From assembly GCA_963720645.1 (NCBI GenBank), contig CAVRFX010000026.1, positions 310,001 through 374,000 of the forward strand: a stretch of DNA of 64,000 nt. The letters are read 5' to 3'. The number at the start of each line of letters is the position of its first letter. The first letter of the stretch is position 1. A program made the position numbers and the translations under genes. Source of the DNA: RYN-230 sp963720645. Its GTDB lineage: Bacteria; Actinomycetota; Actinomycetes; Streptosporangiales; Streptosporangiaceae. Shown here one piece after another: positions 25,189-34,437 of the stretch. The notes beneath the pieces are model-generated. The model searched no databases. It saw only the letters and a program-made list of their open reading frames with translations, and was not told where the DNA came from.

Positions 25189-26762
25189 TTTCCTCACCGT
25201 GTTCTCCTTCTGGTTCTTCGCTGTGTTCTCTCTTCTGGCGGAGCCTGAGGCTGCCAACCCACCGGCCACCGGTCAGACCCTTGCGATCGTGCTGCGCAAG
25301 ATGCCGGTTACGCGTGCGGTTCCTTTCCTTGCTGGGTGCATCGGCCGGATATCTCCTTCAGACGTAATGCGGGCTGCTCTGTGCCCGCCCGCAGGGCCCG
25401 TGCGCCGGTTCGGGCACGAGAGCTGCAAGCGCGGCCCGCCAGATTCGGTGGTCCGAGTGCCGGGCCCCCTCTCGATCGGCCGCTGACGCCTAGCCTCTTC
25501 ACCGCGGTGGCACCTAAACACTGAGCTTCCGTGGCGGATCAGGCAAGGAAATCTGACCGGCAGTCTGACCGGCAGTTTGCACATGCACTGGTGCCCTGGC
25601 CGGCCGAACGCGAAACGATCTGACAAGGAAGAGATCCGTGGTTCAAGCCCACTAGTAAGAGGACTGTGGCCCTACCGCCACTTGCATGGTGTCATTGGAG
25701 GTAGCAGACCTCGAACATAGAACAGTCGGCGAATCGGTGCATCAAGCGCAAGGAAACGAGACTGCTCATGGAACCAATGATGAACGTCGACTCGAAGCAG
25801 TACGGCGCAAATAAGCAAATTCCTTCTAGGACCACCGCCCAAGAAACTTCCGCATACCCTTGAATCAAGCCATCCTGGGAGAGCTAACAAACTCGCATCC
25901 GTCACCACGCCTGCCCAGCCAAGGCCCGACCCTACAGTGCTATCAGTATGCGAATTCGCATATAAACAGCGTCTAGAGAGGGCGGGAGATGGCTTTCAAG
26001 CGTATCTCTGTTGCGTAGACGCGGCCAGGACAGTCGTGCGGTGTACGGTTCTTGGCAAAGCATAGAGAAGAGGTTCAACCGATTGGCTTACAACGCTTAC
26101 TTAACAGTGAAGCGCTGCCGCCACAGGCATCTAACCTGCGTGGGCTACGGCGAGCTCACGCAACGGATTTGACACCCGGATGTGACACCAACGAGCTCAG
26201 ACAACGATGGTTCCATGTAGACGCCACTGAGGTGCCTCGCGAGGTGAGCCTCTGTCCTGAACGGCTTGGCCTGATATGGCATCCAAGCGATCACCTGTCC
26301 CCCGGTCTCGCGCTAGGGACCACTTGGGGACCACACGGCATGCGCCCGGCCGGACAATCGGCACGTGGGCAGACCAACTGCTCTCCCACCTGGACCAGGC
26401 TGACCGGCGGAACGCCTAGTCCCACGTTCTGGGGGTCAAGTGTTGGGACCGCTTCCGTGCCCGACCACGTAACCTTCTGCTCATGGTCGGTGTGGTCAAC
26501 GCATTACAAGATCCGGTTACCAGGCATGCGGAGTGCGGGGAGCTACAGCGGGCCTGGATAGGCACCGGACAGAGACATACCAGCCCATCTGACCAGGGAA
26601 TCCCTTGATCATCCTTCGTCCAGGTGCTGGACGACTGACGGGACGCGGGCCGGCGCCGCCCCGCGTTCCCGGGCCGCGTTCCCGGGCCGCGGCTGTCGAT
26701 CCGGGACGGTGCCGTTCGACTCACTGGTGAACGCCAGCCACGCTGCGACCCAGGAGGATACG
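25189..26762. other. 1.6-kb gene-poor, lower-GC stretch
   Basis: No gene with convincing actinomycete codon bias is found between the secreted protein and the DGPF gene. GC content falls visibly (for example 25620-26060). A degenerate match to the IS flank (ATTGGCTTACAACGC, about 26083-26097) and scattered frames without codon bias suggest decayed mobile DNA. Possibly promoters for both flanking genes. Confidence 0.55.
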
Positions 26763-27131
26763 ATGCGCTACCTGTTCCTGCTGTACGGGCCGGATGAGCC
26801 GCTGCCCGGACCGGACACGCCCGAGGGGCAGAAGATGATCGGCGAGTGGCGGACCGCCACCGAGGCGATGGCCAAGGCCGGCGTGCTGATCGACTGCGGC
26901 CCGCTGCAGCCGCCCGCCGCCGCCACCACCGTCCGGGTCCGCGACGGCGAGACGCTGCTCACCGACGGTCCGGCCGCCGAGATCAAGGAGCAGTTCGGTG
27001 GCTACACGCTGATCGAGTGCGCCGGGCTGGACGAGGCCCTGCGCTGGGCCGCGACCGTGCCGACCGCGTTCAACGGGTCGGTGGAGGTACGGCCGGTGGT
27101 GCAGATCCCCGACCGGGGGGTGCCAGGCTGA
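26763..27131 (+). CDS. YCII-related DGPF-domain protein
   Basis: 122 residues: MRYLFLLYGPDEPLPGPDTPEGQKMIGEWRTATEAM, then VRDGETLLTDGPAAEIKEQFGGYTLIECAGLDEALRWAATVP. The DGP(F/A)AEIKEQ..GGY signature defines the DGPF family, which regularly sits beside ECF42 sigma factors, as here. Biochemical activity unknown. ATG at 26763 follows CAGGAGGATACG. Its TGA overlaps the beginning of the sigma gene, so the two are one operon. Confidence 0.88.
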   Translation: MRYLFLLYGPDEPLPGPDTPEGQKMIGEWRTATEAMAKAGVLIDCGPLQPPAAATTVRVRDGETLLTDGPAAEIKEQFGGYTLIECAGLDEALRWAATVPTAFNGSVEVRPVVQIPDRGVPG

Positions 27132-28392
27132 GCCAGCCGTACGAGGAGGTTTTCCGGGCCCACTGGTGGGCGGCGGTCGCGGCCGTCGCCCGCCACGTGG
27201 GTGACCTCGAGATCGCCGAGGACGCGGTGCAGGACGCCTGTGCGGCGGCCCTCACCCAGTGGCCCGCGGGCGGCATGCCGGACCATCCGCGGGCCTGGCT
27301 GGTCGGCGTGGCCCGGCACAAGGCCACCGACCGGCTGCGCCGGGAGAGCCGCCGCGCGGAGAAGGAAGCGGCGGCCATGCGGGACGGCGCGCTGGGCTGG
27401 GCCGGCGGCACCGGGGAGGTGGCGCCACCCGGGACTGAGACCGGGCCGGGCGAGCCGGTGCCCGGCGCGGACGACGAGCTGGGCCTCATCCTGGCCTGCT
27501 GCCACCCGGCCCTGGACCCCGCGGTCCGGGTGCCGCTCACGCTGCGCTCGGTGTGCGGGCTGCCCACCGCGGAGATCGCCGCCGCGTTCCTGGTCCCGGA
27601 GGCGACCATGGCCCAGCGGCTGGTCCGCGCGAAACGGAAGATCCGGCAGGCGGGCATCTCGCTGGGCCTCCCCCGCCCGCAGCGCGGGCGGAACGGCTCG
27701 GCGGCGTGCTCCGCGTCGTGTACCTGGTGTTCACCGCGGGCCACAAACCCGCCGCCGGCGACACCCTGGTCCGGGGTGACCTGTGTGACCAGGCGATCAG
27801 GCTGGCCCGGGCGCTGGCCGTGCTGGCGCCGGGCGAGGCCGAGGTGACGGGCCTGCTGGCGTTGCTGCTGCTGACCGACGCGCGCCGCGGCGCGCGGGTC
27901 AGCCCGGCGGGCGACCTGGTGCTGCTCGCCGACCAGGACCGCTCGCGCTGGGACCAGGCCAAGATCGCCGAAGGGACGGCCCTGCTCACCAGGGCCCTGC
28001 GGGGCCGGCGGCCCGGTCCCTACCAGCTGCAGGCCGCAATCGCCGCGTGCCACTCCTGCGCCCCCTCGGCGGCGGGCACCGACTGGACCGAGATCGCCGC
28101 GCTCTACGGTGCGCTGCTCCGCCACGAGCCGACCCCGGTGGTCGCCGCGAACCGGGCCGCCGCGGTGGCCATGGCCGAGGGACCGGCGGCCGGCCTGGCC
28201 CTGCTGGACGAGGCAGCCGCGGACCGGCAGCTGGCCCGCTGGCCGCAGCTGCACATCGCCCGCGCCGAGCTGCTCGGCCGCCTGGGCCGGCGGGCCGACG
28301 CCGCGCGTGCCTACCAGGCCGCGCTGGACCTGGCCCCCGCCGCCCCCGAGCGGGAGTTCATCGGCCGCCGTATCCGCGAGCTGGCCGGCTGA
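27128..28392 (+). CDS. ECF42-type RNA polymerase sigma factor (one apparent frameshift)
   Basis: About 420 residues. Sigma-70 region 2 (YEEVFRAHWWAAVAAVARHVGDLEIAEDAVQDACAAAL, DHPRAWLVGVARHKATDRLRRE) and region 4 (LTLRSVCGLPTAEIAAAFLVPEATMAQRLVRAKRKIRQAGI), followed by a long TPR-like C-terminal extension (RLGGVLRVVYLVFTAGHKP, LLLLTDARRGARV, DEAAADRQLARWPQLHIARAELLGRLGR) characteristic of ECF42. The frame changes near 27690. No ATG/GTG is available at the start; the likely GTGA overlap reads CTGA, so either CTG is used or the base is an error. Usually no anti-sigma; the extension regulates activity. Confidence 0.85.
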
Positions 28393-28458
28393 GGCCTGCT
28401 GACAGAATCCGCCACGACAACCGCTGTCCACTGTCCACGTCATAACGGAGACCACGGC

Positions 28459-29375
28459 ATGAGCACGATCACGGTCCGGGGGGCTACCCCAGCCGACTTC
28501 CCGGGGATTGCGAAGGTCGCGGTGGCCACCGGCCAGGACGAGGAGTGGGCCGGATCAGACCCGGCCTACCTGGCGTACCTGCTGGAGCACGGCACGTTGC
28601 TGGTCGCGGAGCGGGACGGGTCCGTCACGGGGTTCGGGGCGACCAGGCTGATCGGCGAAGGGCGGCCGCGATCAGCATGCTGTGCGACCTGTTCATTCAT
28701 CCGGGCACGCACGGGCGGGGCTGCGGCCGGGCGATCCTCGGCCAGCTGTGGCCTGGCGAACCGGGCCGTCCCGGCCGTCCGGCCCCCGGCCGGGACGGCC
28801 TGCGGCGGATGACGTTCAGCAGCCTGCACGCGCACGCGCTGCCGCTGTACACGCGGTTCGGCCTGGACGCCTGGTGGCCGCTGCTGTACCTGGCCGGGGA
28901 GGTGGGCGCGGTGCCGGCCCCGCAGGGGTGGACGGTGGAGCCGGCCCCCGTGGCTGGGGCGGCGGTGGCTGAGGCGGCGGTGGCCGAGGTGGCCTCGGCG
29001 GAGCAGGGCTGGTCCGGGGTGGACCGCTCCGCCGACCACCGGGCCTGGGCGGCCCGGCCGCACGGGCAGCCGGTGCGCGCCTTCCGGCACGGGGAACTGG
29101 CCGCGGCGGGCACCGCCGCCGGGCACGGGGACGAGTACGGCCTGGTTCACCTGGCGATCGCGCCGGGCGCGCCGGCGGCGGACGCGGTGCTGGCCGTGCT
29201 GGCCAGCCTGCCGGCCCCGGACGGCCGGGCCCGGGTCTGCCTGCCCGGGCCGCATCCCGCGGTGCGCCTGCTGTTCGCGGCCGGGTGGCGCCATGAGGAC
29301 ACCGATCTGTTCATGGCGTCCAGCCCGGGGCTGCTGGACCCGCTCCGGGCCGTGCCCAGCCCGGGCGGTGCCTGA
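28459..29375 (+). CDS. GNAT-family acetyltransferase (apparent frameshift)
   Basis: Starts ATG 28459 with ITVRGATPADFPGIAKVAVATGQDEEW...TLLVAERDGSVTGFGATRLIGEG, then the frame shifts near 28665 and continues LCDLFIHPGTHGRGCGRAIL (acetyl-CoA loop), MTFSSLHAHALPLYTRFGLDAWWPLLYL, then a second, less conserved half ending VCLPGPHPAVRLLFAAGWRHEDTDLFMASSP. Probably a two-domain (tandem GNAT) acetyltransferase of about 300 residues. Substrate unknown. Confidence 0.72.
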
Positions 29376-29433
29376 GGTTGGTGGTGATCCGGGCCACCCC
29401 CGGCCCGCCTGCCAGGATGGCCCGACTGATGCC

Positions 29434-29703
29434 ATGATGCTCTGTGTGGATAAGAAGATGCTCCACGACCCGCGGCCGGGCCACGACCCGCGGCCGGATC
29501 ACGACCCGCGGCCGGATCACGGTCCGCGGCCGGATCACGGGGCCGGGTGGTTCGGGGCGGCGGCTGAGGCCCCGGGCAGCGGCGCGGACTACCTTCCTGA
29601 TGGTCACGCCGGCCCGCAGACCCCCCACGAGCGCCACCGCCAGGAGGTCCTGCTGCGGGTGGTGCGGATCAGCGATGCCCTGAACCAGCGCCTGGCCCTG
29701 TGA
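29434..29703 (+). CDS. Putative antitoxin with tandem HDPRPD repeats
   Basis: 89 residues. Central part is four perfect or near-perfect copies of a six-residue unit (HDPRPD; DNA 18-bp repeat, 29464-29535). The C-terminus HERHRQEVLLRVVRISDALNQRLAL is helical and immediately precedes the Fic/Doc-like gene, with stop TGA overlapping its possible GTG start (GTGA). The position and the HRQEVLLRVVRISDALN helix fit an antitoxin for the downstream protein; this is inference from context. Start at ATG 29434 is tentative. Confidence 0.5.
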   Translation: MMLCVDKKMLHDPRPGHDPRPDHDPRPDHGPRPDHGAGWFGAAAEAPGSGADYLPDGHAGPQTPHERHRQEVLLRVVRISDALNQRLAL

Positions 29704-30089
29704 CCGGCCTGATGACGGAGTTCCTGACCCTCGACGATGCGCTGGAGGTAGCCCGGCTGGTCACCGGAGAGCCCGCCCGGGTCCGCGACTTCTCCGATCT
29801 GCAGGCGGCGGTCACCCGTCCGCAGCAGACCCAGGACGGACGGGAGCTGTTCCCGGGCGTCTGGGACAAGGCGGCGGCGCTGATGGAGTCGCTGGGCCGC
29901 AGTTACGCGCTGGTCGACGGGAACAAGCGGCTCACCTGGAACGCGACCTGGTTCTTCCTGGGCGTGAACGGTCATCCGCTGGCCGAGCCGCTCGACGAGG
30001 AAGCGGCGTTCCAGTTCATGTACGAGCTGGTCCGGGGCAGGCTGACGGTTCCGGCCATCGCGGAACGGCTGCGGAAGTTCGCCGCCTGA
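29700..30089 (+). CDS. Fic/Doc (death-on-curing) family protein lacking the catalytic His
   Basis: 129 residues from GTG 29700 (or 125 from ATG 29712). N-terminus EFLTLDDALEVARLVTGEPARVRDFSDLQAAVTRPQQ and FPGVWDKAAALMESLGRSYALVDGNKRLTWNATWFFLGVNGH. The Fic-type VDGNKR loop is intact, but the His that normally begins the HxFx(D/N)xNK motif is Tyr (SYALVDGNKR, one-base change from CAC). Doc kinases and Fic AMPylases need that His, so this protein may be inactive or neofunctional. Follows a likely antitoxin. Confidence 0.8.
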   Translation: MTGLMTEFLTLDDALEVARLVTGEPARVRDFSDLQAAVTRPQQTQDGRELFPGVWDKAAALMESLGRSYALVDGNKRLTWNATWFFLGVNGHPLAEPLDEEAAFQFMYELVRGRLTVPAIAERLRKFAA

Positions 30090-30241
30090 CCGTCCCCGCG
30101 GGAGCGACCGCGCGCGAGCGTCCCCGCGCGAGCGTCCCCGCGCGGGCGTCTCCCCGCGGGCGTCCTCGCCCGGGCGTCCCCGCGCGCGAAACCGGCCCGG
30201 GCTCGCTCTCCTCCACGCCGGCCGGGCACTGGTGGCGCGGG

Positions 30242-31084
30242 TCAGGAGGCCAGGACGCCGGCCAGGATGCGGTTCTCGCCGCGCTGCCAGATGGTGCCGA
30301 TCTCGGCGAAGCCCGCGGCGCGCAGGCCGTCCACATGGGTGGCCAGCTGGACGGACTCTGACCCGTGGTGGTTCTCGGATAGCCGGCGCTGGTCACGCTC
30401 GGCCAGCGGGGCCGCCAGTGCGGGATCCTCCTTGATCGCCTCCCACCAGCCCTGCCATGTCTCCGGCAGGCCGTCCGGGAAGCGGCGCTGTTCCTCCCGC
30501 TCGATCAGCGCCTGCCCCAGCCGGGCCAGGGTGGGGACCTGCGCCGGGTCGTCCTTCAGGTGATCCCCGTCGAGCAGCAGCCCGCCCGGGCGCAGCACCG
30601 TGGCCAGCCGCGCGTACATGGTGTGCAGCGCCTCCGGCTGCAGCCAGTGCAGGGCCGTGGTGCTCACCGCCGCGTCAGCCGGCCGGTCGAGGCCGAGCTC
30701 CCCTGTCCAGCCGTCCGAGCGCAGGTCCAGGTCGGCAAACCGGAGCCCGTCCCGCTGGCCGTAGGCGGTGCGGCCGAGCGTCAGCAGCACCGGGTCCGTG
30801 TCGATGGCGACGATGCGGGCCGCCGGTATCCGGTCCAGGAGCCGGACCGACAGCGAGCCGGGCCCGCAGCCCAGGTCGAGCACGAGCGGGTCCGGGCGGC
30901 CGGCCGCTTCCTCGACCGCGTCGATGAGGGCGGTGAACCGGTCCTCCCGGTCGGGCAGGTATCCCTGCTGCTGGATCTCCCACCGGGCGATCCAGCGCTG
31001 GGCGGTCTCACGGTCCGGCACGTCCTGATTCAGCTCGGGCACGCCCGCCTCCTCATCACTGACGACTATGCTTTCGGCAGTCAT
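30242..31084 (-). CDS. SAM-dependent class I methyltransferase
   Basis: 280 residues. SAM-binding motif VLDLGCGPGSLSVRLLDRIP (about residues 73-92), acidic motif IVAIDTDPVLL and post-motif ADAAVSTTALHWLQPEALHTMYARLATVLRPGGLLL. N-terminal RWIARWEIQQQGYLPDREDRF. Methyltransferase_25-like; acceptor unknown. Divergent from the CGNR gene, 29 bp apart. Confidence 0.85.
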   Translation of the reverse strand: MTAESIVVSDEEAGVPELNQDVPDRETAQRWIARWEIQQQGYLPDREDRFTALIDAVEEAAGRPDPLVLDLGCGPGSLSVRLLDRIPAARIVAIDTDPVLLTLGRTAYGQRDGLRFADLDLRSDGWTGELGLDRPADAAVSTTALHWLQPEALHTMYARLATVLRPGGLLLDGDHLKDDPAQVPTLARLGQALIEREEQRRFPDGLPETWQGWWEAIKEDPALAAPLAERDQRRLSENHHGSESVQLATHVDGLRAAGFAEIGTIWQRGENRILAGVLAS

Positions 31085-31113
31085 AACCTAGGTCGCGGAG
31101 CATAACTGGTCAA

Positions 31114-31692
31114 GTGAATTTCAACAGTCACATGGATGTGGTCGTGACCGTGGCGGCCAGCCTGGTCAACACGCTCACGCCCGGCGAGGAACGCGGCCAC
31201 CCGTACCCGCCGCTGGACGAGGAGAGCCTGCCGGCGGCGGCCACCGCGGCGCTGCGCGCGGGCCGCCCGGACACCCGGGACGTCACGCTGCCCGAAGCCA
31301 GGGAACTGCACGACTTCGCGCTGGCGTTCCGGGCCGTGTTCACCGCCGTCGCCGCGGGCGATGTGGACTCCGCCGCCCGCCGGGTCAATGAGCTGATCAC
31401 GGCCACCGGCGCGCACCCCTGGCTGGACCGTCACGACGGCGAGCCGTGGCACCTGCACTTCCACGGGGCCGTGGACTCGCTGGCGGCGGGCTGGGCGGCG
31501 GGCTGCGCCACCGGGCTGGCCGTGGTCCTGGGCAGCGATCTGTTCGGCCGGATCGGGGTGTGCACCGCACCGCGCTGCGATCGTGTCTACGTGGACACGT
31601 CCCGCAACGGCACCCGCCGGTTCTGCTCCACCACCTGCCAGAACCGGGTCAAGGCCGCGGCTTTCCGGGCGCGCCAGGCGGGTGTGGGCTGA
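31114..31692 (+). CDS. CGNR zinc-finger transcriptional regulator (ABATE domain)
   Basis: 192 residues from GTG 31114. N-terminal ABATE-type stress-sensing domain (SLVNTLTPGEERGHPY...), and C-terminal CGNR zinc finger: CTAPRCDRVYVDTSRNGTRRFCSTTCQNRVKAAAFR, with the four expected cysteines. This family regulates stress-related genes; the divergent methyltransferase or the convergent MFS transporter are candidate targets. Its 3' end overlaps the MFS 3' end by 44 bp. Confidence 0.9.
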   Translation: MNFNSHMDVVVTVAASLVNTLTPGEERGHPYPPLDEESLPAAATAALRAGRPDTRDVTLPEARELHDFALAFRAVFTAVAAGDVDSAARRVNELITATGAHPWLDRHDGEPWHLHFHGAVDSLAAGWAAGCATGLAVVLGSDLFGRIGVCTAPRCDRVYVDTSRNGTRRFCSTTCQNRVKAAAFRARQAGVG

Positions 31693-33151
31693 CCGGGCCC
31701 GGCAGGCGGGACGGCGGCGCGGAGACGGCCCGCACCGCGGGGAGGGCGAGGACGACCGCGCAGCTCAGCGTGGACCAGGCGGCCCCGAACCCCAGAACGG
31801 TCCCGGCCCCGAGCACGTCGGCGACCGGGCCCGCCGCCGCGAACGCGAGCGGGCCGAACGCGAAGGCGGTCACCGTCTGGAACGCGCTGACCCTGGCCAG
31901 CACCCCCGCGGGCAGCTGCTGCTGTTCCGCGGCCGCCGCGAACGTGCCGCCCAGGGCCGAGCCGATCCCGGCCACGAGGGCCCCGGCCGCGACGACGGGC
32001 AGTGGCCCGCGCAGCGCGAGCAGGGCGCACGGCACGCCGTAGCCGAACGTCGCCAGGGTGGCTGCGACCATGGGGCGCCGCGGCCGGCGTCCCAGGGCCA
32101 GCAGTGCTCCCGTCACCGACCCGCCGCCATAACAGGCCATGACCGCTCCCCAGGCTCCCGCCCCGCCGAGGTACTCCCGGCACAGCACCGGGCCGAGCAG
32201 CAGGAACGGCCCCCAGGTCAGCAGGTTGAACAAGGTGAACTGAACCGTCGTGATCACCAGCCAGGCCCGGCCCCGGAACTCAGCCCAGCCGTCGCGCAGG
32301 TCATCCAGATAGGACCGGGCCGCGGCGCGGCCGGCGGGGGCGGCGCGGCCGGCGGGGGCGGCGCGGCCGGCGGGAACGTGCCGGCCTTCGGTAACCGGGC
32401 GGCCGGATGGCAGCCGGAGCGACGCGAGTGCCAGCACGCTGATCCCGTACGAGCCCGCATCCAGGGCGATGACGGTGCCGGGGCCGGCCAGCGCGACCAG
32501 GATGCCAGCCAGCCCCGGGCCGGCCACCGCGGCCGCCGACCGGGCCGCGGTGAGCAGGGCGTTAGCGTTGACCAGGTCGTCCGGAGGGGCCAGCTCGGCG
32601 GTCAGCCCGGTGAGCGCGGGGGTGAACACCGCGTCCCCGGTCCCCCGGGCCGAGGCCAGCAAGATGAACACCCACAACGCGGGGCGGCCGGCGAGGACGG
32701 CCCCAGCCAGCGCGGCCTGGGCGCCGCAGCGCGCGGCATCGGCTCCGAGCATGACCGGCCGCCGGCCGAGCCGGTCCGCGATGACCCCGCCCCCCAGCAT
32801 GAACAGCACCTGCGGGACGATCCCGGCCGCCAGGACGAGACCAAGATCACTGGCCGTGCCGCCGTTGTCCAGCACGGCGAAGGACACCGCGAGCGAGGAC
32901 ATCGAGGTGCCGAGGAGTGAGGTGGCGTAACCGGCGAAGAACCGGGCGAAGTCGCGGTCGCGGAGTACGGCCACCCGTCCCCAGGGCCGGGTCACCCCGG
33001 TGCCGGAAGCCGCCCTGGAACCTGCCCTGCTCCCAGCTGCCGCGCCATTTACCGCGACAATTGAACGATCCTCAGCCGGAGATTTACTGCGGTCGCCAAA
33101 TACGGCGATGAACTCCTTAATCACGTCCTCTACCTTGCCATCCTTCAGCAA
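31649..33151 (-). CDS. MFS transporter, drug-efflux type
   Basis: Up to 500 residues with about 12 membrane segments; core begins WGRVAVLRDRDFARFFAGYATSLLGTSMSSLAVSFAVLD, followed by the MFS loop ADRLGRRPVMLGAD. An Ala-Gly-Arg-Pro linker repeated three times (AGRAAP, DNA about 32325-32378) occupies the cytoplasmic loop between halves. Resembles enterobactin/macrolide exporters (MFS_3). Start uncertain: TTG 33151 is one choice, a GTG further in (within VNGAAAGSRAG) another. Exported compound unknown. Confidence 0.82.
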   Translation of the reverse strand: MLKDGKVEDVIKEFIAVFGDRSKSPAEDRSIVAVNGAAAGSRAGSRAASGTGVTRPWGRVAVLRDRDFARFFAGYATSLLGTSMSSLAVSFAVLDNGGTASDLGLVLAAGIVPQVLFMLGGGVIADRLGRRPVMLGADAARCGAQAALAGAVLAGRPALWVFILLASARGTGDAVFTPALTGLTAELAPPDDLVNANALLTAARSAAAVAGPGLAGILVALAGPGTVIALDAGSYGISVLALASLRLPSGRPVTEGRHVPAGRAAPAGRAAPAGRAAARSYLDDLRDGWAEFRGRAWLVITTVQFTLFNLLTWGPFLLLGPVLCREYLGGAGAWGAVMACYGGGSVTGALLALGRRPRRPMVAATLATFGYGVPCALLALRGPLPVVAAGALVAGIGSALGGTFAAAAEQQQLPAGVLARVSAFQTVTAFAFGPLAFAAAGPVADVLGAGTVLGFGAAWSTLSCAVVLALPAVRAVSAPPSRLPGPVSPHPPGAPGKPRP

Positions 33152-33262
33152 TTAATGTCAGCGTCAGGCGGACGATAAGGCGGCATGAATTGCCATGAAC
33201 CAATCAGGTCGAAGGAAGTTCCCGCAGTAAATGTGGGCGGCGGCGGGTGTTATGCTTTCGGC

Positions 33263-34070
33263 ATGCCCAGTCCGGCGCCGGTGGAGTACGCGGCCGCGGT
33301 TGACCGCGTATCCGGGCCAGGCGGCCCTGGGCGCCGCCTCCCGGCGGGCTACCGCATCTCGCTGGTCTCGTGGTCATGGCCGCTGGTCGGCACGGCCCGC
33401 CCCCCAGGGCGCGCGCCGCCGTGGCGCGACGCCACCCTTCGTCCCGCTGTCCCGGCTCGACGATCCCGCCACCAGACCGGCCCTGGCCACCGCGCTGCAC
33501 GACCGGTCCGCCACTGCGGACGTGCGCACGGTCAACCGGGAACTGTCCGCGCTGCGCAGCGCCGTGGCCTGGTGGCAGGACCAGCGGTGGATCAGCCACG
33601 ACCCGACCAGGGGCCTGCGTCATCTGGCCGGTCCCCCGCCGCCGCAGCCGGCGCTCACCGGCCCCGAGCTGACCCGGCTGTTCCAGGCGGCGCCGACTCT
33701 GCGGGAGCACGCGCTCTGGCGGGTGCTGCACGACAGCGCCACCCCGGCTGAGGAGGTGCTCCGCCTGAACGTCGGCTCCCTGGACCTGGCCCGGCACCGG
33801 GGACGCGCCGGGCCACCCTGGCCGGGCCCATGGGTCGAGTGGGGTGCGGCCAGCACCGAGCTGCTGCGCTGGCTGACCGCGGGGCGCCCGGAGGGGCCGG
33901 TGTTCCTGACCACCCGGCGCGCCCCGGCGGGCGCTCCCGCGCCAGACGTATGCCCGCTCACCAGCCGGGCCCGGCTGTCCTACCGGCGCGCGGCGGAGAT
34001 ATTCACCGAGGTGACCCGCTCCCTCGACCCAGGGGGACGCGGCTGGACCCTCAGCCAGCTCCACCCGTAG
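33263..34070 (+). pseudogene. Tyrosine recombinase remnant
   Basis: Resembles a XerD-like integrase with N-terminal core-binding domain (RTVNRELSALRSAVAWWQDQRWISHDPTRGL) and the start of the catalytic domain (ALTGPELTRLFQAAPTLREHALWRVLHDSATPAEEVLRLNVGSLDL; RxxEV-like ATPAEEVL). At least two frame changes occur in the first 150 bp (MPSPAPVEYAAAVDRV is in another frame), and the usual HxLRH, R and Y motifs after TLSQLHP are lost. ATP-AEE substitutes for the catalytic Arg region. Inactive. Confidence 0.6.
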
Positions 34071-34407
34071 CCGCCCGGCCAGGCGGGGCTGGCCCGGGCC
34101 GGATGGGCCGGAGCCGCGCGGGACCAGGCGACATATGCGTAACGCCGCCTTACGGGCCACGGACGTCCGCAAGAACCAGCCGGACAGCCGCCGGTCCCGT
34201 CGGTCCGCCACTCCTGCGGCTGGTGTGGCTTGCGTTACTGGTGTGGCTCCAAACCGGGCTTCCCGTGAACGTGATCAACCGTTTGCTGTTGCTGGAGCAG
34301 CACCAGACGGTTGATCACGAACTGGCCCACGCCGACGCTGGGTTTCCGGCGTCAGCGGGACGACCCGGCCAGCCGGGCGTCATCGGGACCCTCCAGCCTG
34401 GTGGGCG
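34071..34407. other. Gene-free stretch with hairpin and duplicated soxR end
   Basis: Between the recombinase remnant and soxR no gene is supported. It contains a perfect 13-bp inverted repeat (34270-34319) and the first copy of a 34-bp direct repeat (34348-34381). Confidence 0.7.
34270..34319. repeat. 13-bp inverted repeat (hairpin)
   Basis: Arms 34270-34282 and 34307-34319 (core GTGATCAACCGT and its complement) with a 24-bp loop. No T-run follows, so it may be a terminator in GC-rich style, an operator or a recombination site linked to the adjacent recombinase remnant. Confidence 0.7.
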
Positions 34408-34437
34408 TCAGCGGGACGACCCGGCCAGCCGGGCGTC
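34348..34437 (-). repeat. 34-bp direct repeat duplicating the soxR 3' end
   Basis: An exact 34-bp unit is at 34348-34381 and 34404-34437, 56 bp apart. The second copy includes the last codons and TGA stop (34408-34410) of soxR. Confidence 0.9.

Noticed and set aside
25615..25665. tRNA-like T-arm (GTGG-TTCAAGC-CCAC)
   Set aside because: No D-arm, anticodon arm or acceptor stem could be fitted upstream; probably chance.
26052..26561. A 169-codon frame in the low-GC region
   Set aside because: No codon bias, no motif; its start merely reads through the degenerate IS flank.
30090..30240. Possible CRISPR-like array (GAGCGTCCCCGCGC units)
   Set aside because: Units are short, imperfect and directly adjacent with no spacers; simple GC-rich repeats.
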